Positions 55,201 to 64,000 of a stretch of DNA of 64,000 nt are shown piece by piece. The notes beneath the pieces were generated by a model. The model was not told the DNA's origin and searched no databases. It saw only the letters and a list, made by a program, of their open reading frames with translations. Numbering within the stretch: position 1 is the stretch's first letter; each line of letters begins with the position of its first letter. Source of the stretch: Tupaia tana (taxonomy: Eukaryota > Chordata > Mammalia > Scandentia > Tupaiidae); the NCBI GenBank assembly GCA_026018925.1, contig JAKSZU010000004.1:13656964-13720963 (forward strand), in the 5' to 3' direction. The position numbers and the translations under genes were made by a program.

Positions 55201-58200
55201 ACCTCTGTGACCAGGCCATCTCTGAGGGCTGCCCGCCCACGGAGTGAGGCACAGACATTGAGGGGCGCCCTCCAGGTATCCACGCAGGGCGGGCTGCAGC
55301 CGTGGGGTGGTGGTGGTGGAAGGGGCGCACACAGACCAGGGTCTGGAGGCTGGGTCCATCCCTGCCCCTTGAGCCTCTGGGCTCTCCCTGGTGGTGGGGC
55401 GGGGGCGGGTAGGGGTGTCCAGGAAGGAGGGCACCCTCTTGCACGGGCCGGCCAAGGACTCCCGTGCTGGGAACAGCTGGTGACCGGCAGGCCTCCTGGG
55501 AGGGTTCCAAGGCCCCTGGGAGGCTGAGGAGTGGCCAAGGCCGTGCAGGGAGCCCTCACCTTCTCCCCGGCGCGGGCCGCCTGGGTCAGCATGCCATCCA
55601 GCCACTCAAGCTGGCCGCCAGGGTCAGCCATGCCAGCCGTCTGCGCGTTGGCGCTGTAGTGCAGGTTGGTGTTGAGCACCAGGACCCGGCCCGCCCTGCC
55701 GATACCCGGTAGCTGCTCCGTGTAGAAAGCACCTAGGACAACACGCCAGGGAGGGCTGCACGGCCAGCTCTGGCTGGACTTGCTCCGCTCCCCACTCACC
55801 CTGTCCTCAGGAGAGCCCCTGGGTGAGACCAAAGGCCTGGGCCAGGCCACTTGGGCTTAGATCCGGCCCTGCCACTGCTCGGCTGTGCAGCTCAGAGCGA
55901 CGGAGGTACTAGTGCCTCAGTTTCCCCGTCTGCGTACAAGAGTAGCCGAACCATCTGCCTGCCCAGACCCGCTGCCAGGCCTCGGCCTCCCCAGGCTGGT
56001 TGTGCGTGTGAGGCCCAGCAGGAGGCCGAGGGGGGAGCAGAGGAGGGCCAGGGTCTCCGTGCTGGCCGGAGCCCAGTCAGTGTCCATTTGGGCCCCCCAA
56101 GTCACTTGTGGCCACGTCTGCAGACATTGGGTCAGGGGTACGGGCATCTCGGGGACAGCAACGCTGCTCAACGCCCCTTGCTACACGGGACAGCCCCTGG
56201 AGGGCCTCCGCCGAGGTGGCGGCCGAGCTGGAAGCCTCTGGGCGCTGCTCCTTGGGCTGTCAGAGTCAGGGGTGCGGACGGCGGGCAGGGTCATCGGGCA
56301 TGCTGGGGCGTGGGCCCGGCCGAGTTGGCCCTCACCTGTGTGGTATTGGTCTCGGGGCGCCTTGGTGGCACGGCTGGGGGCGGGGCAGAGCAGTACCACT
56401 CAGGACCCACTTCTGCTGCGAGGACGAGGGCAGGGAGAGCCCCCGCAGCGGCCGGCGAGCCCGTACCTTCTTTGAAGAGAGCAATGGACTCGTTGCTCAG
56501 CCAGGGTCTCCACAGCTCTGCCACCCGAGTGTAGATGTTGCTGCTCCCAGCGGGGAACTGGTTTTTGGGGTGAAAGTCATGGTTTCCCAGGGCAGCATAG
56601 ACTTTAGTGTCTGGGAGGCAAAGGAGAAATACAGAGAACGCGCCCACGTCCTCAGCGAGCGGATGTCCGAGCGCTAACACGCACAGCGTGGCCCCCAGTG
56701 CAGCAGCTCTGTCAGCACAGGGGACCAGACGTCCGGGGCCTGGGGCCCGCCGAGGGAGGGGCAGTGCGTCGCACCGTGGTCAGAGGAGCCGGTCCGGCCA
56801 CGTGCAGCGCTGCGCGGTGTGCTGCTCCCTGTCCTAGCCAATCTGGCCTCGCCTAGGGGCATCTGGCTGGCCCGGAAGGCCTTCACAGTGCGGCTCACTG
56901 GCCGCAGCAGACACCCGGAGGCCCAGCAGCGGCAGGGTGGCAGGTCAGGGTTGGCCTTAGACAGGGAAGCACCACTCTGGGGGCGGCAGCAGGGAAGGCC
57001 TCCTGGGTCCCGTCTCTGCGGCAGCTCTGTGCAGGCCGAGCGCCCTGGGTCACGGCCAGTCCCTTGTCCTGGCTGTTCCCGCCCCAGAGTGGTCTCAGCC
57101 CTGTGGATGCTAGCGGGGCTGCCTGCTGCCCGGCCAGCACGCGACTAGGTCACCTTGGGACTCCTCTTGTGGCCCCACGGGCCCCCCCTCTCTTTCCAGT
57201 GAGAAGACGGAGTCCAGCTGAGGTCTCCCCACTCTGGGATGGCCCTACTGTGTCTACCATGTGCACCCGCAATCTCAAAACTGGGCCTGCAAGGGGTGGC
57301 AGTGGCCGGGATGGGGTGACGTGGCTGTACCAGGAAGGGCAGGCGGCCAGGAGCCCGCGCCACTCCGTCCCCTCCTCTGGAACAAGGTGCTCGGCCTCCC
57401 GGCCTCAGAGGCGGCACGACCAGCCCCTCCCTGGCCCTCGCACAGGCAGCCTGCCTCCCTCTGGCCCCTTTCCTTTTCCTCCTTGGCCAGAGGGCGCATG
57501 CACTCATGGGAGAGAGACAGAGACAGCGAGAGGAAGGTAGCGCCTGTGGTGGGCGTGGACATCACAACCCCATCCCTTCTCCACCCTGCTGGGATGTTTG
57601 TGAAGCCCCTACCAGGCCACGGGTGCCCGGCCGTGTCCCCTGAGCGATGCAGGACCAGGCGAGGCCGCTCAGCCAGGGGCACCTGTCCTGGGCGTGCCCA
57701 CACTGCAGGTGCGGCCAAAGCCACTGCCTGGGGCCGGGCCGGGCTCCAGGGTGTCTGAGGGGGCCTCCCAGAGAGCTGCCCCAGTCATAGGCCCCACCGC
57801 AGGGGCTGGGCCGGGTGGGTAGCCATTCTGACCCCAGGCGTGACCTCTGCTGGTGGGTAGGGTGGGGTAGGGCTGACGGAGTTGGACTGGCGTTGAGGGA
57901 GGGAGGCTGAGGGGCCGTGGGTCAAAGCAGGGCTCAGCCTGACCCAGCCTGACGCGGCTTTACCCCAAGGTGCACTCTCCCTCGTTTGGAATTTGCTACG
58001 GGGCGATGTCTGAGCTCGCGGGAGAGAGACGGAAAGAGAACTCACTCCCCAGGGGGGTGGCCACCCTGAGGTAGCAAACAGGGACCCTAAAAATATAGTG
58101 AGGGTACAGGCCCAGAATGGAACCACAAAATGGGCAGGCTTTGAGAGGGAGGCAGTGGTGGCTCCGGGCTGACCTGGGCGGCGTGGCCTAGACCTGGAAC

Positions 58201-59728
58201 GAGGGCTTTGTCCAGCCCCCCAGGAAGAAGATAAGACAAGCATTTTCATGGCGCAGAGTCGGCACCCACCCCAGAATGAGGGCAGTAGCTGGGCCCACCA
58301 GGAGCAGAGGGCATACGCAAGCCCAGCTGGAACCCAAGTCCAGACGAAGCCCTTCCTGACCTCCCCACAGTCCTTCCTTGGCAACCCATTTTCTGGGGCT
58401 GCCCCCTTCTTGGGAGCTGGTTCTCCCTCCCTCCCCTTTAATAACCCCCTTGGCTACACCTACTGTGTGTCCACAACTCCGACTCTGCCTGAGCGGGGGA
58501 CAGAGCCCGTGTCACTGTGCGTGTGGGCCCGGCCCCCCTGCACCCCGCGTTCTGCGTCAACGCCGCAGTCCCTTCTTCACTCCCCCATTCCGCTCTAGGA
58601 CGTTGGTCATGCACACGCGCCGTACGTGTTCTTCAAGCTACCAAGTCTGGGACTTGGAACAGGAGCAGTTGGCTGTGCGACCCGCGCCTCAGCCACCACG
58701 CCTCCTGGCTGACCCGATTTCTGTTTGTTTATTTTTGAGAGGTTTTTGCTATAGGGTGCGTGCACTCCTCAGAGGGACAGACAGAAAGTGAGAAATCACC
58801 CCCAGGGGGATGCCCACCCTGCAATCCCTCCTCCTCCACTCTCCTGGGATCTTGGGCACACACAACACGCACCCAGCATGAGTTTCAAGCCACAGGGTCT
58901 GGGGCTCAAACCGCGGTCATGCATGTGGGAGACCAGTGACAGCCAATATGCCACCCGCTGACCGTGGCCGCAGTCGTTTTTAATTGCCAGAGGACACGTG
59001 TGCTAGGCAGAGACGGGGAAGCGCCCCGCTTGCCTTTGCTCCATTCCTCCATCCATCAGGATCTGGGACACGCCTTTGTGCAGCAGGCTTCTCAAGCCTC
59101 TGGGGCCAGGATTTGAACCTGGTGGGCCAGGTGGGCTCTGGCTCCCGGTGTGTGCAGACCTTAGCCCCTGTGCTACGGGCCAGCCCTGTTATTTATTGTT
59201 ATTGTCCTTATCTCCACAACTAAAACCCAAGAGAACACCTGGGCCAGAACCCGAGGAGGCCGAGGGTGCTGATCCAGCCCAGGCTCAGTGGCGTGGTCTG
59301 CGGGCAGTGAGCCGCGGGTGTTGGCACCAGGGCCAGAGCAGGGACAGGCTGCTGTGGGCTCACGTGAGGCTCGCCCGATGGGGCAGTGACGGCCGTGGAC
59401 CCTGGGGAGGGCTGCAAGGCTGGGGCGACACAGGCAGGGAGCTGAGAGCTCCGGCCCTCCCTACACCAGGGCATGTGGGAGGCAGGGCACGGGTGGCCAG
59501 GAGGCGCCTGGCATGGGCTCAGCTGGCAGCCGCCCACACGCGAGGCTCCACTGGGCACCTGGCCGCTGGCCCACTGTGCCAGGCCCTGCTGGGGTCGGGG
59601 GCACTGCAGGCCCCAACAGCCAAGTCTTACCTGGAAAGACCTCCCTGATGAGCCGGGTCACGCGCCCCACGATCTCCAGCACCGCCTCCTCGCCCAGTCT
59701 CTCGTCGGGCACGTGGGGTGTGTCGTCC
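51797..59728 (-). CDS. SMPDL3B: SMPDL3B, acid sphingomyelinase-like phosphodiesterase 3B (partial)
   Basis: Six in-frame exons (59728-59631, 56610-56467, 55732-55560, 54391-54211, 54127-53994, 52249-51797) encode about 393 residues. The signal peptide and the first metal-binding motif lie beyond 64000. Visible metallophosphoesterase motifs are GDD (start of first exon, split Gly), GNHD in AALGNHDFHPKNQFP, GH in YISGHVPPGFFEK, and GHHHTDSF. These are the conserved calcineurin-like binuclear-zinc ligands. The last exon has the Cys-rich C-terminal domain, then a hydrophobic Leu run suggesting a GPI signal, and an unexpected hydrophilic tail. By family knowledge this is a GPI-anchored plasma-membrane lipid phosphodiesterase that dampens TLR signalling. 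It is distinguished from SMPDL3A by the DDTPHVPDE and YFMNLSQANAQGTPRW segments. The frame is intact. Confidence 0.96.
53231..53428 (+). mobile_element. SINE-L with internal head deletion
   Basis: The head start ggggccagcaggggcctggt jumps directly to ggcttaaaactcatgccagg, so the B box is lost. It lies in the last SMPDL3B intron. Confidence 0.82.
53994..54127 (-). CDS. SMPDL3B: SMPDL3B exon, TPGVSPWKTTLPG segment
   Basis: The 134-nt exon encodes GTPVSAMFLTPGVSPWKTTL plus PGVANGANNPGIRVFEYDRA and TLSLQ. The acceptor reads cctggaag (AAG rather than CAG or TAG) but follows a clear pyrimidine tract and is required by the frame. The donor is gttaga. Confidence 0.94.
54211..54391 (-). CDS. SMPDL3B: SMPDL3B exon, GHVPPGFFEK and GHHHTDSF motifs
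   Basis: The 181-nt exon has acceptor ctctgtag and donor gtactc. It encodes VYISGHVPPGFFEKTRNKAW plus FREDLNEQYLQVIRKHHQVI and AGQFFGHHHTDSFRLFYDQA. Both histidine-containing metal-site motifs of the phosphoesterase domain are in this exon. Confidence 0.96.
54655..55085. repeat. G-rich minisatellite, about 26-bp unit
   Basis: The unit reads cacggggggactgcacggag plus ggggcg, with many length variants. It lies in the SMPDL3B intron between 54391 and 55560. Long G-runs on one strand could fold into G-quadruplexes (inference). Overlapping long ORFs here are repeat artefacts. Confidence 0.93.
55560..55732 (-). CDS. SMPDL3B: SMPDL3B exon, GAFYTEQLPG segment
   Basis: The 173-nt exon has acceptor gtcctag and donor gtgagg. 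It encodes GAFYTEQLPGIGRAGRVLVL plus NTNLHYSANAQTAGMADPGG and QLEWLDGMLTQAARAGEK. It ends in phase 0. Confidence 0.95.
55862..55945 (+). repeat. Probable MIR fragment
   Basis: ccggccctgccactgctcgg, then ctcagtttccccgtctgcgt, fit the MIR core spacing. In an SMPDL3B intron. Confidence 0.5.
56467..56610 (-). CDS. SMPDL3B: SMPDL3B exon, GNHD motif
   Basis: The 144-nt exon has acceptor cctcccag and donor gtacgg. It encodes TKVYAALGNHDFHPKNQFPA plus GSSNIYTRVAELWRPWLSNE and SIALFKE. The Asn and His of GNHD are metal-site residues in this fold, and NES is an N-glycosylation sequon. Confidence 0.96.
56611..57484. other. SMPDL3B: SMPDL3B intron, no clear repeat
   Basis: GC-rich intron stretch of about 0.9 kb. 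Open frames here are unremarkable and no exon motif is recognised. Confidence 0.4.
57485..57600 (-). mobile_element. SINE-L fragment
   Basis: 3' half only (ccagagggcgcatgcactca to the CT-rich complement). Confidence 0.55.
58728..58964 (-). mobile_element. SINE-L
   Basis: gagaggtttttgctataggg start and complete body; head ending cacccgctgacc. Confidence 0.85.
58976..59190 (-). mobile_element. Diverged third SINE type
   Basis: attgccagaggacacgtgtg, then ggatctgggacacgcctttg, then tctggggccaggatttgaac, and a head ctacgggccagccc. The body differs from SINE-L, so it may be a distinct older family. Confidence 0.55.
59631..59728 (-). CDS. SMPDL3B: SMPDL3B exon, DDTPHVPDE segment
   Basis: This 98-nt exon runs from acceptor ttttgcag to donor gtaaga. 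It encodes DDTPHVPDERLGEEAVLEIV plus GRVTRLIREVFP, with split codons at both ends (Gly at the start, Asp at the end). It is the most 5' SMPDL3B exon in the window. Confidence 0.95.
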
Positions 59729-60374
59729 CTGCAAAACACCACAGGCCCGCTCGGGCAGGCAGCTTGGTCGAGGCGCACGAGCCGGCGGGAGGCTCTGGGT
59801 GGGAAGGATGTCGGGGGCCATGGCCAGGTGCCAAGGGGTCCGACAGGACAGGTTCAAGCCCGGCTCTGCCACTTACCTGCTAGGGCCCTGGGCTGGCCAG
59901 GCCGCTCTGGGCCTCCAATACCTGTCTGCAGGACAGCGACAACAGGGACCCACACAGAGAGACCTGGGGCAGCTGCATGGGCCATGCTGTGCGGTGCCGG
60001 CTGTGCCCTCGGGAGCCCGCACGGGCCGTGCTGTGCGGTGCCGGCTGTGCCACGCTGTCATCTAGAGTCTAGAGCCCCGGCCGGCAGCCACCATGGGGCC
60101 CAGAGTCAGTGGCCACCTCTGAGTGCTGTGTGGGCCCTGAGCTCCAGGGCCGTCAGAGCCGGCTTCAGATCCAGTTTACACCTTTTCCAGAACGGGTCTG
60201 GGCCTGCCCCAGGACTTTTTTTTTTAATTTGCTAGAAGGCATGTGTGCTTGCAGAGAGTGAGGAGAGTGAGAGGGTGAGTGAGGAAGCCCCTCCATGGGG
60301 CTGCCCCAGCCCCTTCTCCATGTCACACACCCCAGATCTTGGGCACACACATGCACTTGGCATGCTTTTTATTT

Positions 60375-60612
60375 TGGCAAGGTTTTTGCTATGGTGCAAG
60401 CCACTCGCCACAGAGACAGAAAGCAAGAAATCACTCCCAGGGGGGATGGCCACTCTGCAATCCCTTCTCCTCCATTCTCCTCTCAGGATCTTAGACGCAC
60501 GTACTTGCGCCTGGCGTGAGTTTAAGCTACTGGGTCTGGGACTCAAACCGCAGTCAACTATGTGAGAGTCCAGCAACATAGCCACATAGCCATTACGCCA
60601 ATTGCTGATCCC
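60375..60612 (-). mobile_element. SINE-L, inner pair, full-length member
   Basis: caaggtttttgctatggtgc start, head ending ccaattgctgatcc. It carries a small duplication of the A-box segment (catagccacatagccattac). Confidence 0.83.
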
Positions 60613-60747
60613 TTTTTTTTTTTTTAAGAGAGGTTTTTGCTATAGGACACATGTGTTCTCCAGAAAGACAGAGAGAGACAAAGAAACAGAAAGTGAGAAA
60701 TCGCCCCCCCCAGGGAGGATGGCCAAGCCTAATCCCTTCTCCTCCAT
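60613..60747 (-). mobile_element. SINE-L, inner pair, 5' truncated member
   Basis: T13 and agaggtttttgctataggac to ttctcctcca; the tRNA-like head is missing. Confidence 0.78.
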
Positions 60748-60845
60748 TGGCATGCTTCTTAAGCCACTGGGTCCAGGACTCCAGCCATGTGGGGGCCGTG
60801 TAGGAGCAGCTGCCTTAACCACCAGGCCCCCAGCTGCTCCCAGCC

Positions 60846-61375
60846 CCATTTTATCCCTGACTCGTGACCTAAGTACTGGGACTCGCCCAGAAATGCTAGG
60901 CAAAGTGAGAGATCCAGGGAGGGGAGGCAGCCAGTGGGGCGTGCAGCTGGGTGGACGTCCTGAGCCTCTGCAGACCAGCCTGAGTGAGGCGGTTGCTGGC
61001 CAGCTCTCGCCTGGACACCAAGCAGCTTCCTGCTGTCTACACAGCTCCTCCAGGGCAGCGGTCTTCCGTGTGGCCCCGCCCACCTGTTTGCACCCTGAGC
61101 GCACCCTGCCACGTGAGGGCCACTGTCAGGCCCTCCCGCACAGACTGAGGCAGAGAAGGCTGGGCCTGCTCCCAAGAGCACACGTCCAGAGCGCAGGGAG
61201 GCGCCAGCCACCACGCTCCCGTACACACTCCCCTCGCCCACCCTGCGGCATCGCTGGCCCTCCTAGGGCAGCAGGAGGGCCTGTGTGGCTCTGAAGGCCC
61301 CCTGGGGACCACCAAGGGGCAGAGCCGGAGCCCAGAGCCCAGGAAAATATCCTGATTTTCTTCTATTTGGGGATC
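60846..61375. other. SMPDL3B: SMPDL3B intron, unassigned
   Basis: GC-rich unique-looking stretch between the SINE cluster and mariner B. No exon found. Confidence 0.4.
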
Positions 61376-62044
61376 TACTGGTCTGTGGGGAAAGTCATGG
61401 CATACTTTCTGTTTTCCAAGATCGTTTATGACAATCAGTCGTGGAAGATCAGTCAGTGATCGATGGCCCGTTTTGTGCCACCGCCTTCTGCCGTCTTTCA
61501 CTGGGCTTCGTAATTCCTCGTCCACAGAAGGACCTCTCTTTGTCAGTGAAGAACCCAACGAGGTGCTGAAGTACAGCCTCATCTGAACTGAACGTCCCTC
61601 GCACGGGGTTCTGAAGAGCGGACGGGGCAAGCGTGATGGCGCCAGGTCAGGCGACGAGTGGGTGTGGCGACACCTCCCCTCCGAGTTCTAGGCGATTTTG
61701 ACAGGTGATCAAACCTGAATGTGGCCCCGCGCGGTTGTGGTGGAACACAACTCCTTTATGATCAACGAGGTCTGGACGCTCCGGAAGCTGGGTTCGTTCT
61801 AACTGTCCAAGTGCCGACAGTACATGTTCGAATTGATCGTTTGCTTCCTTGGTAGGAGCTCGAAAGACACAACACCTTTAAAATCCCACCACTCTGAGAG
61901 CATGACCTTCCTCTGACAAATATCTGCTTTCGGTGCCTTTGAGGCGAATCGTCACGTTGGGACCAAGACCGTCCCCACCACATTGTGGAAAACCATCCAC
62001 TTCCCATCACCAGTTCTCAGTCGCTTCATAAAAGAATCGTTTTC

Positions 62045-62312
62045 GGGAACCAGCAGTTAGCGTAATGGCTATGTCGCTGGACTCCCACGTAGTCGACCAC
62101 GGTTCGCGTCTCGGACCCAGTGGCTTAAACTCACGCCGGGCGCGTGTGCGTGCATGCCCAAGATCCCGAGAGGAGAATGGAGGAGAAAGGATTGTGGAGT
62201 GACCATCCCCCCTGGGGGGTGATTTCTCGCTTTCTGTCTCTATGTCTCTGTCTGTCTGGTGAGCACACGCGCCCTATAGGGAAAATCTCAAAAAAAAAAA
62301 AAAAAAAAAAAA
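62045..62312 (+). mobile_element. SINE-L, young, inside mariner B
   Basis: The head is gggaaccagcagttagcgta. The 14-bp duplication aaagaatcgttttc (62031-62044, 62313-62326) is mariner sequence. Confidence 0.94.
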
Positions 62313-62351
62313 AAAGAATCGTTTTCACCTTTAAGGAGCGTATTACAGTTT

Positions 62352-62600
62352 TTTGTTTTTTGTTTTTTTCCCACGAGGTTTTGCCTTAGGGCACATGTGC
62401 TTGCTGGAGAGAGAGACAGAGACAGTGAGAGGGAAAGTGAGACATCATCCCCCGGGGTGGAGAGCCACGCTGCAGTCCCTTCTCTATTCTCCTCTGGGCA
62501 TGCACGCACACACACCGGTGTAAGTTTCAAGCCCCGGGACTCAAACCACAGTCAGCCAAGTGGGAGTCCAGCACTGTAACCGCCCCGCCATTGGCTGTCC
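62352..62600 (-). mobile_element. SINE-L, older, inside mariner B
   Basis: cacgaggttttgccttaggg start. The head ends attggctgtccc, after which mariner coding resumes. Confidence 0.82.
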
Positions 62601-63237
62601 CTACACAGCTTATCCGCACTTCGAGTCCGTGAGGAACCCACATACGGAGCTTGCTCACGTCTCCCAGCTCCTTCAGGTGGTCACTGTCTGCAATCTCCCA
62701 GGTCCTGTAACGTGGGGCGGACTCCATCAGTGCCTCTGTTTTGTCACCATTGACCTTGGTCGGCCTTCCTGACTGAGGAACGTCGTTGAGATCAAAAGCC
62801 CAGCGTGCAGTTCCGGGCACCGTGGGCACCGCCTCGCCTGCAGAGCGCTGCCGCTGCCCGGGCCGCTGCACCTTTCCATGAGCTCGATGTGCGCGTGTCC
62901 CTTATGGAAGTAGGACAGTAAAGCAGCGAAAACGCCCAGTTTAATCTTCCATTTTCAACTTGTTAAATCTCAAAAACTCCATCGAATCGCTTAATTTATT
63001 AAAAAATGAAGCTAGAGCTGCCGGCTCTCAGATGACACAGCAATAACACAGACAGTATCTCCAGCCCTTCCCAAAGCGACCTGGCCCCTCTACCGCCAAA
63101 ATGGCACGACTCTTCTGCCAGCCCAATAATTCTGCCTGGGAGAAAACACAGGCAGCTTCCACAGGGTGCCCTGCAGGGAGTGCAGCCTCCCAGAAAAGCC
63201 AAATGTCTTTACAACTGAAGGTTAGAAAGGGCCCTGG

Positions 63238-63780
63238 GGACCAGCAGTTGGCGTAATGGCTATGTCCCTGGACTACCATGTACTCGACCATGGTTCGAGT
63301 CCTGGACCCAGTGACTTAAACTCACACCCGGGAACCAGCAGTTAGCGTAATGGCTATGTCGCTGGACTCCCACGTAGTCGACCGCGGTTCGCGTCTCGGA
63401 CCCGGTGGCTTACAACTCACGCCGGGCGCATGTGCGTGCGTGCCCAAGATCCCGAGAGGAGAATGGAGGAGAAGGGATTGCGGCGTGACCATCCCCCCTG
63501 GGGGGTGATTTCTCGCTTTCTGTCTCTCTGTCTCTCTCTGTCTGTCTGGCAAGCGCACGCGCCCTATAGCAAAAAACCTCTCCAAAAAAAAAAAAAACAA
63601 AAACAAAAAACTCACACCCGGCGCGTGTGCGTGCGTGCCCAAGATCCCGAGAGGAAAATGGAGGAGAAGGGATTGCGGCGTGGCCATCCCCCCGGGGGGT
63701 GATTTCTCGCTTTCTATGTCTCTGTCTCTCGCTGTCTTTCTGGCAAGCGCACACGCCCTATAGCAAAAACCTCTCCAAAA
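63238..63780 (+). mobile_element. SINE-L split by a young SINE-L
   Basis: The outer head ggggaccagcagttggcgta breaks at cacacccg and resumes at about 63608 with the same bases. Its 3' end is complete at ctctccaaaaaaa. Confidence 0.93.
63329..63607 (+). mobile_element. SINE-L, youngest type, nested
   Basis: The head is gggaaccagcagttagcgta. The duplication aaactcacacccg flanks it. Close to the consensus and CpG-rich. Confidence 0.95.
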
Positions 63781-63783
63781 AAA

Positions 63784-63922
63784 TATCCTGAGAAGAGAAT
63801 GAAGGAGAAGGGATTGTGGCAGGGCTACCCCCGTAGGTGTGACTTCTCACTTTCCCTCTCTATCTCTCTGTCTCTCTCCAGCAAGCGCACGCACCCTATA
63901 GCAAAAGCAACAAACAAACAAA
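63784..63922 (+). mobile_element. SINE-L, 5' truncated
   Basis: Begins in the body (atatcctgagaagagaatga) and runs to ctatagcaaaagcaacaaac. Confidence 0.75.
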
Positions 63923-64000
63923 AGAGATCGGGGACCTCCCAAAGACTTTCCTGGGGGAAATCTCATCTTTCAGAATGTTACATGTTTCCCCAAATTTCCT

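Larger units (their letters stand above)
60219..60845 (-). mobile_element. Old SINE-L interrupted by a tandem SINE-L pair
   Basis: The outer copy is 60219-60374 plus 60748-60845. ttggcatgctt occurs at both junctions, so the inner 375 bp probably arrived as one insertion. Confidence 0.7.
61378..62960 (-). mobile_element. Mariner-type DNA transposon copy B, broken
   Basis: This is the same family as copy A in opposite orientation; over about 290 bp I counted roughly ten differences. The 3' TIR begins right after a TA at 61376 with ctggtctgtggggaaagtca. The 5' part (62600-62870) encodes a helix-turn-helix-like segment (FDLNDVPQSGRPTKVNGDKT). The catalytic Asp of the HHD motif reads Asn here. 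SINEs at 62045-62312 and 62352-62600 interrupt it. I could not find the 5' TIR. Confidence 0.85.

Noticed and set aside
54316-55527. ORFs of 256-360 aa with repeated RAVPPCAPSVQSP or GGLHGGGARGDC
   Set aside because: They are translations of the G-rich 26-bp minisatellite in an SMPDL3B intron and its flanks.
63330-63420. Possible tRNA gene (A box and GGTTCG-type B box)
   Set aside because: The same sequence recurs as the head of many SINEs with A-tails and target duplications. No clean acceptor stem or CCA-end structure fits a functional tRNA.

Overview
This is nuclear DNA from a eutherian mammal. It carries three protein-coding genes with GT-AG introns, vertebrate-type exons and interspersed repeats. 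From recalled human proteins I recognise EYA3 (+ strand), XKR8 (- strand) and SMPDL3B (- strand). Their order and relative orientation match human 1p35.3 (SMPDL3B-XKR8-EYA3, shown here reversed). The species is not fixed. I see no Alu, B1/B2, CAN-SINE, rabbit C or equine ERE repeats. The dominant repeat is a tRNA-headed SINE family that I cannot name.

Layout. Positions 1 to about 40.8 kb hold the 3' two thirds of EYA3: 11 coding exons (3937-37905) and a roughly 2.9 kb 3' UTR ending at an AATAAA at 40770. Its first exons lie left of the window. The introns are AT-rich and crowded with SINEs. From 41 to 47 kb is the intergenic region between the convergent EYA3 and XKR8. XKR8 is complete (three coding exons, 47847-51363, minus strand). 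SMPDL3B follows (six exons, 51797-59728, minus strand); its first exons lie beyond 64000. The SMPDL3B stop and the XKR8 start are only 433 bp apart, inside a CpG-rich block. From about 38 kb rightward the DNA is GC-rich and poorer in SINEs.

Repeats. I use two working labels. SINE-L is about 250-290 bp: a tRNA-like head with A and B boxes, a unique body with a C6/G6 palindrome, a CT-rich stretch, the motif CGCCCTATAGCAAAAACCTC, and an A-tail. SINE-S is about 150-180 bp: a similar head, then directly a CT-rich stretch and a TGGTCAAATTAAAATAAATA-type tail. On the minus strand SINE-L appears as a T-run followed by GAGGTTTTTGCTATAGGGCG. Target-site duplications (TSDs) of about 10-18 bp and A-tails point to LINE-type retroposition. 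Several insertions are nested, which gives relative ages. Two broken mariner-type DNA transposons, two short palindromic elements with related ends, and four minisatellites complete the picture.

Gene roles (family knowledge). EYA3 is a HAD-family protein phosphatase and transcriptional co-activator. XKR8 is a caspase-activated phospholipid scramblase. SMPDL3B is a GPI-anchored, sphingomyelinase-like phosphodiesterase. XKR8 and SMPDL3B both act on plasma-membrane lipids, but I see no evidence of a shared operon-like system. I found no microbial-type system, CRISPR array or new gene cluster. The most unusual items are a C-terminal extension of SMPDL3B, the nested SINE subfamily succession, and the mariner family with its short relatives.
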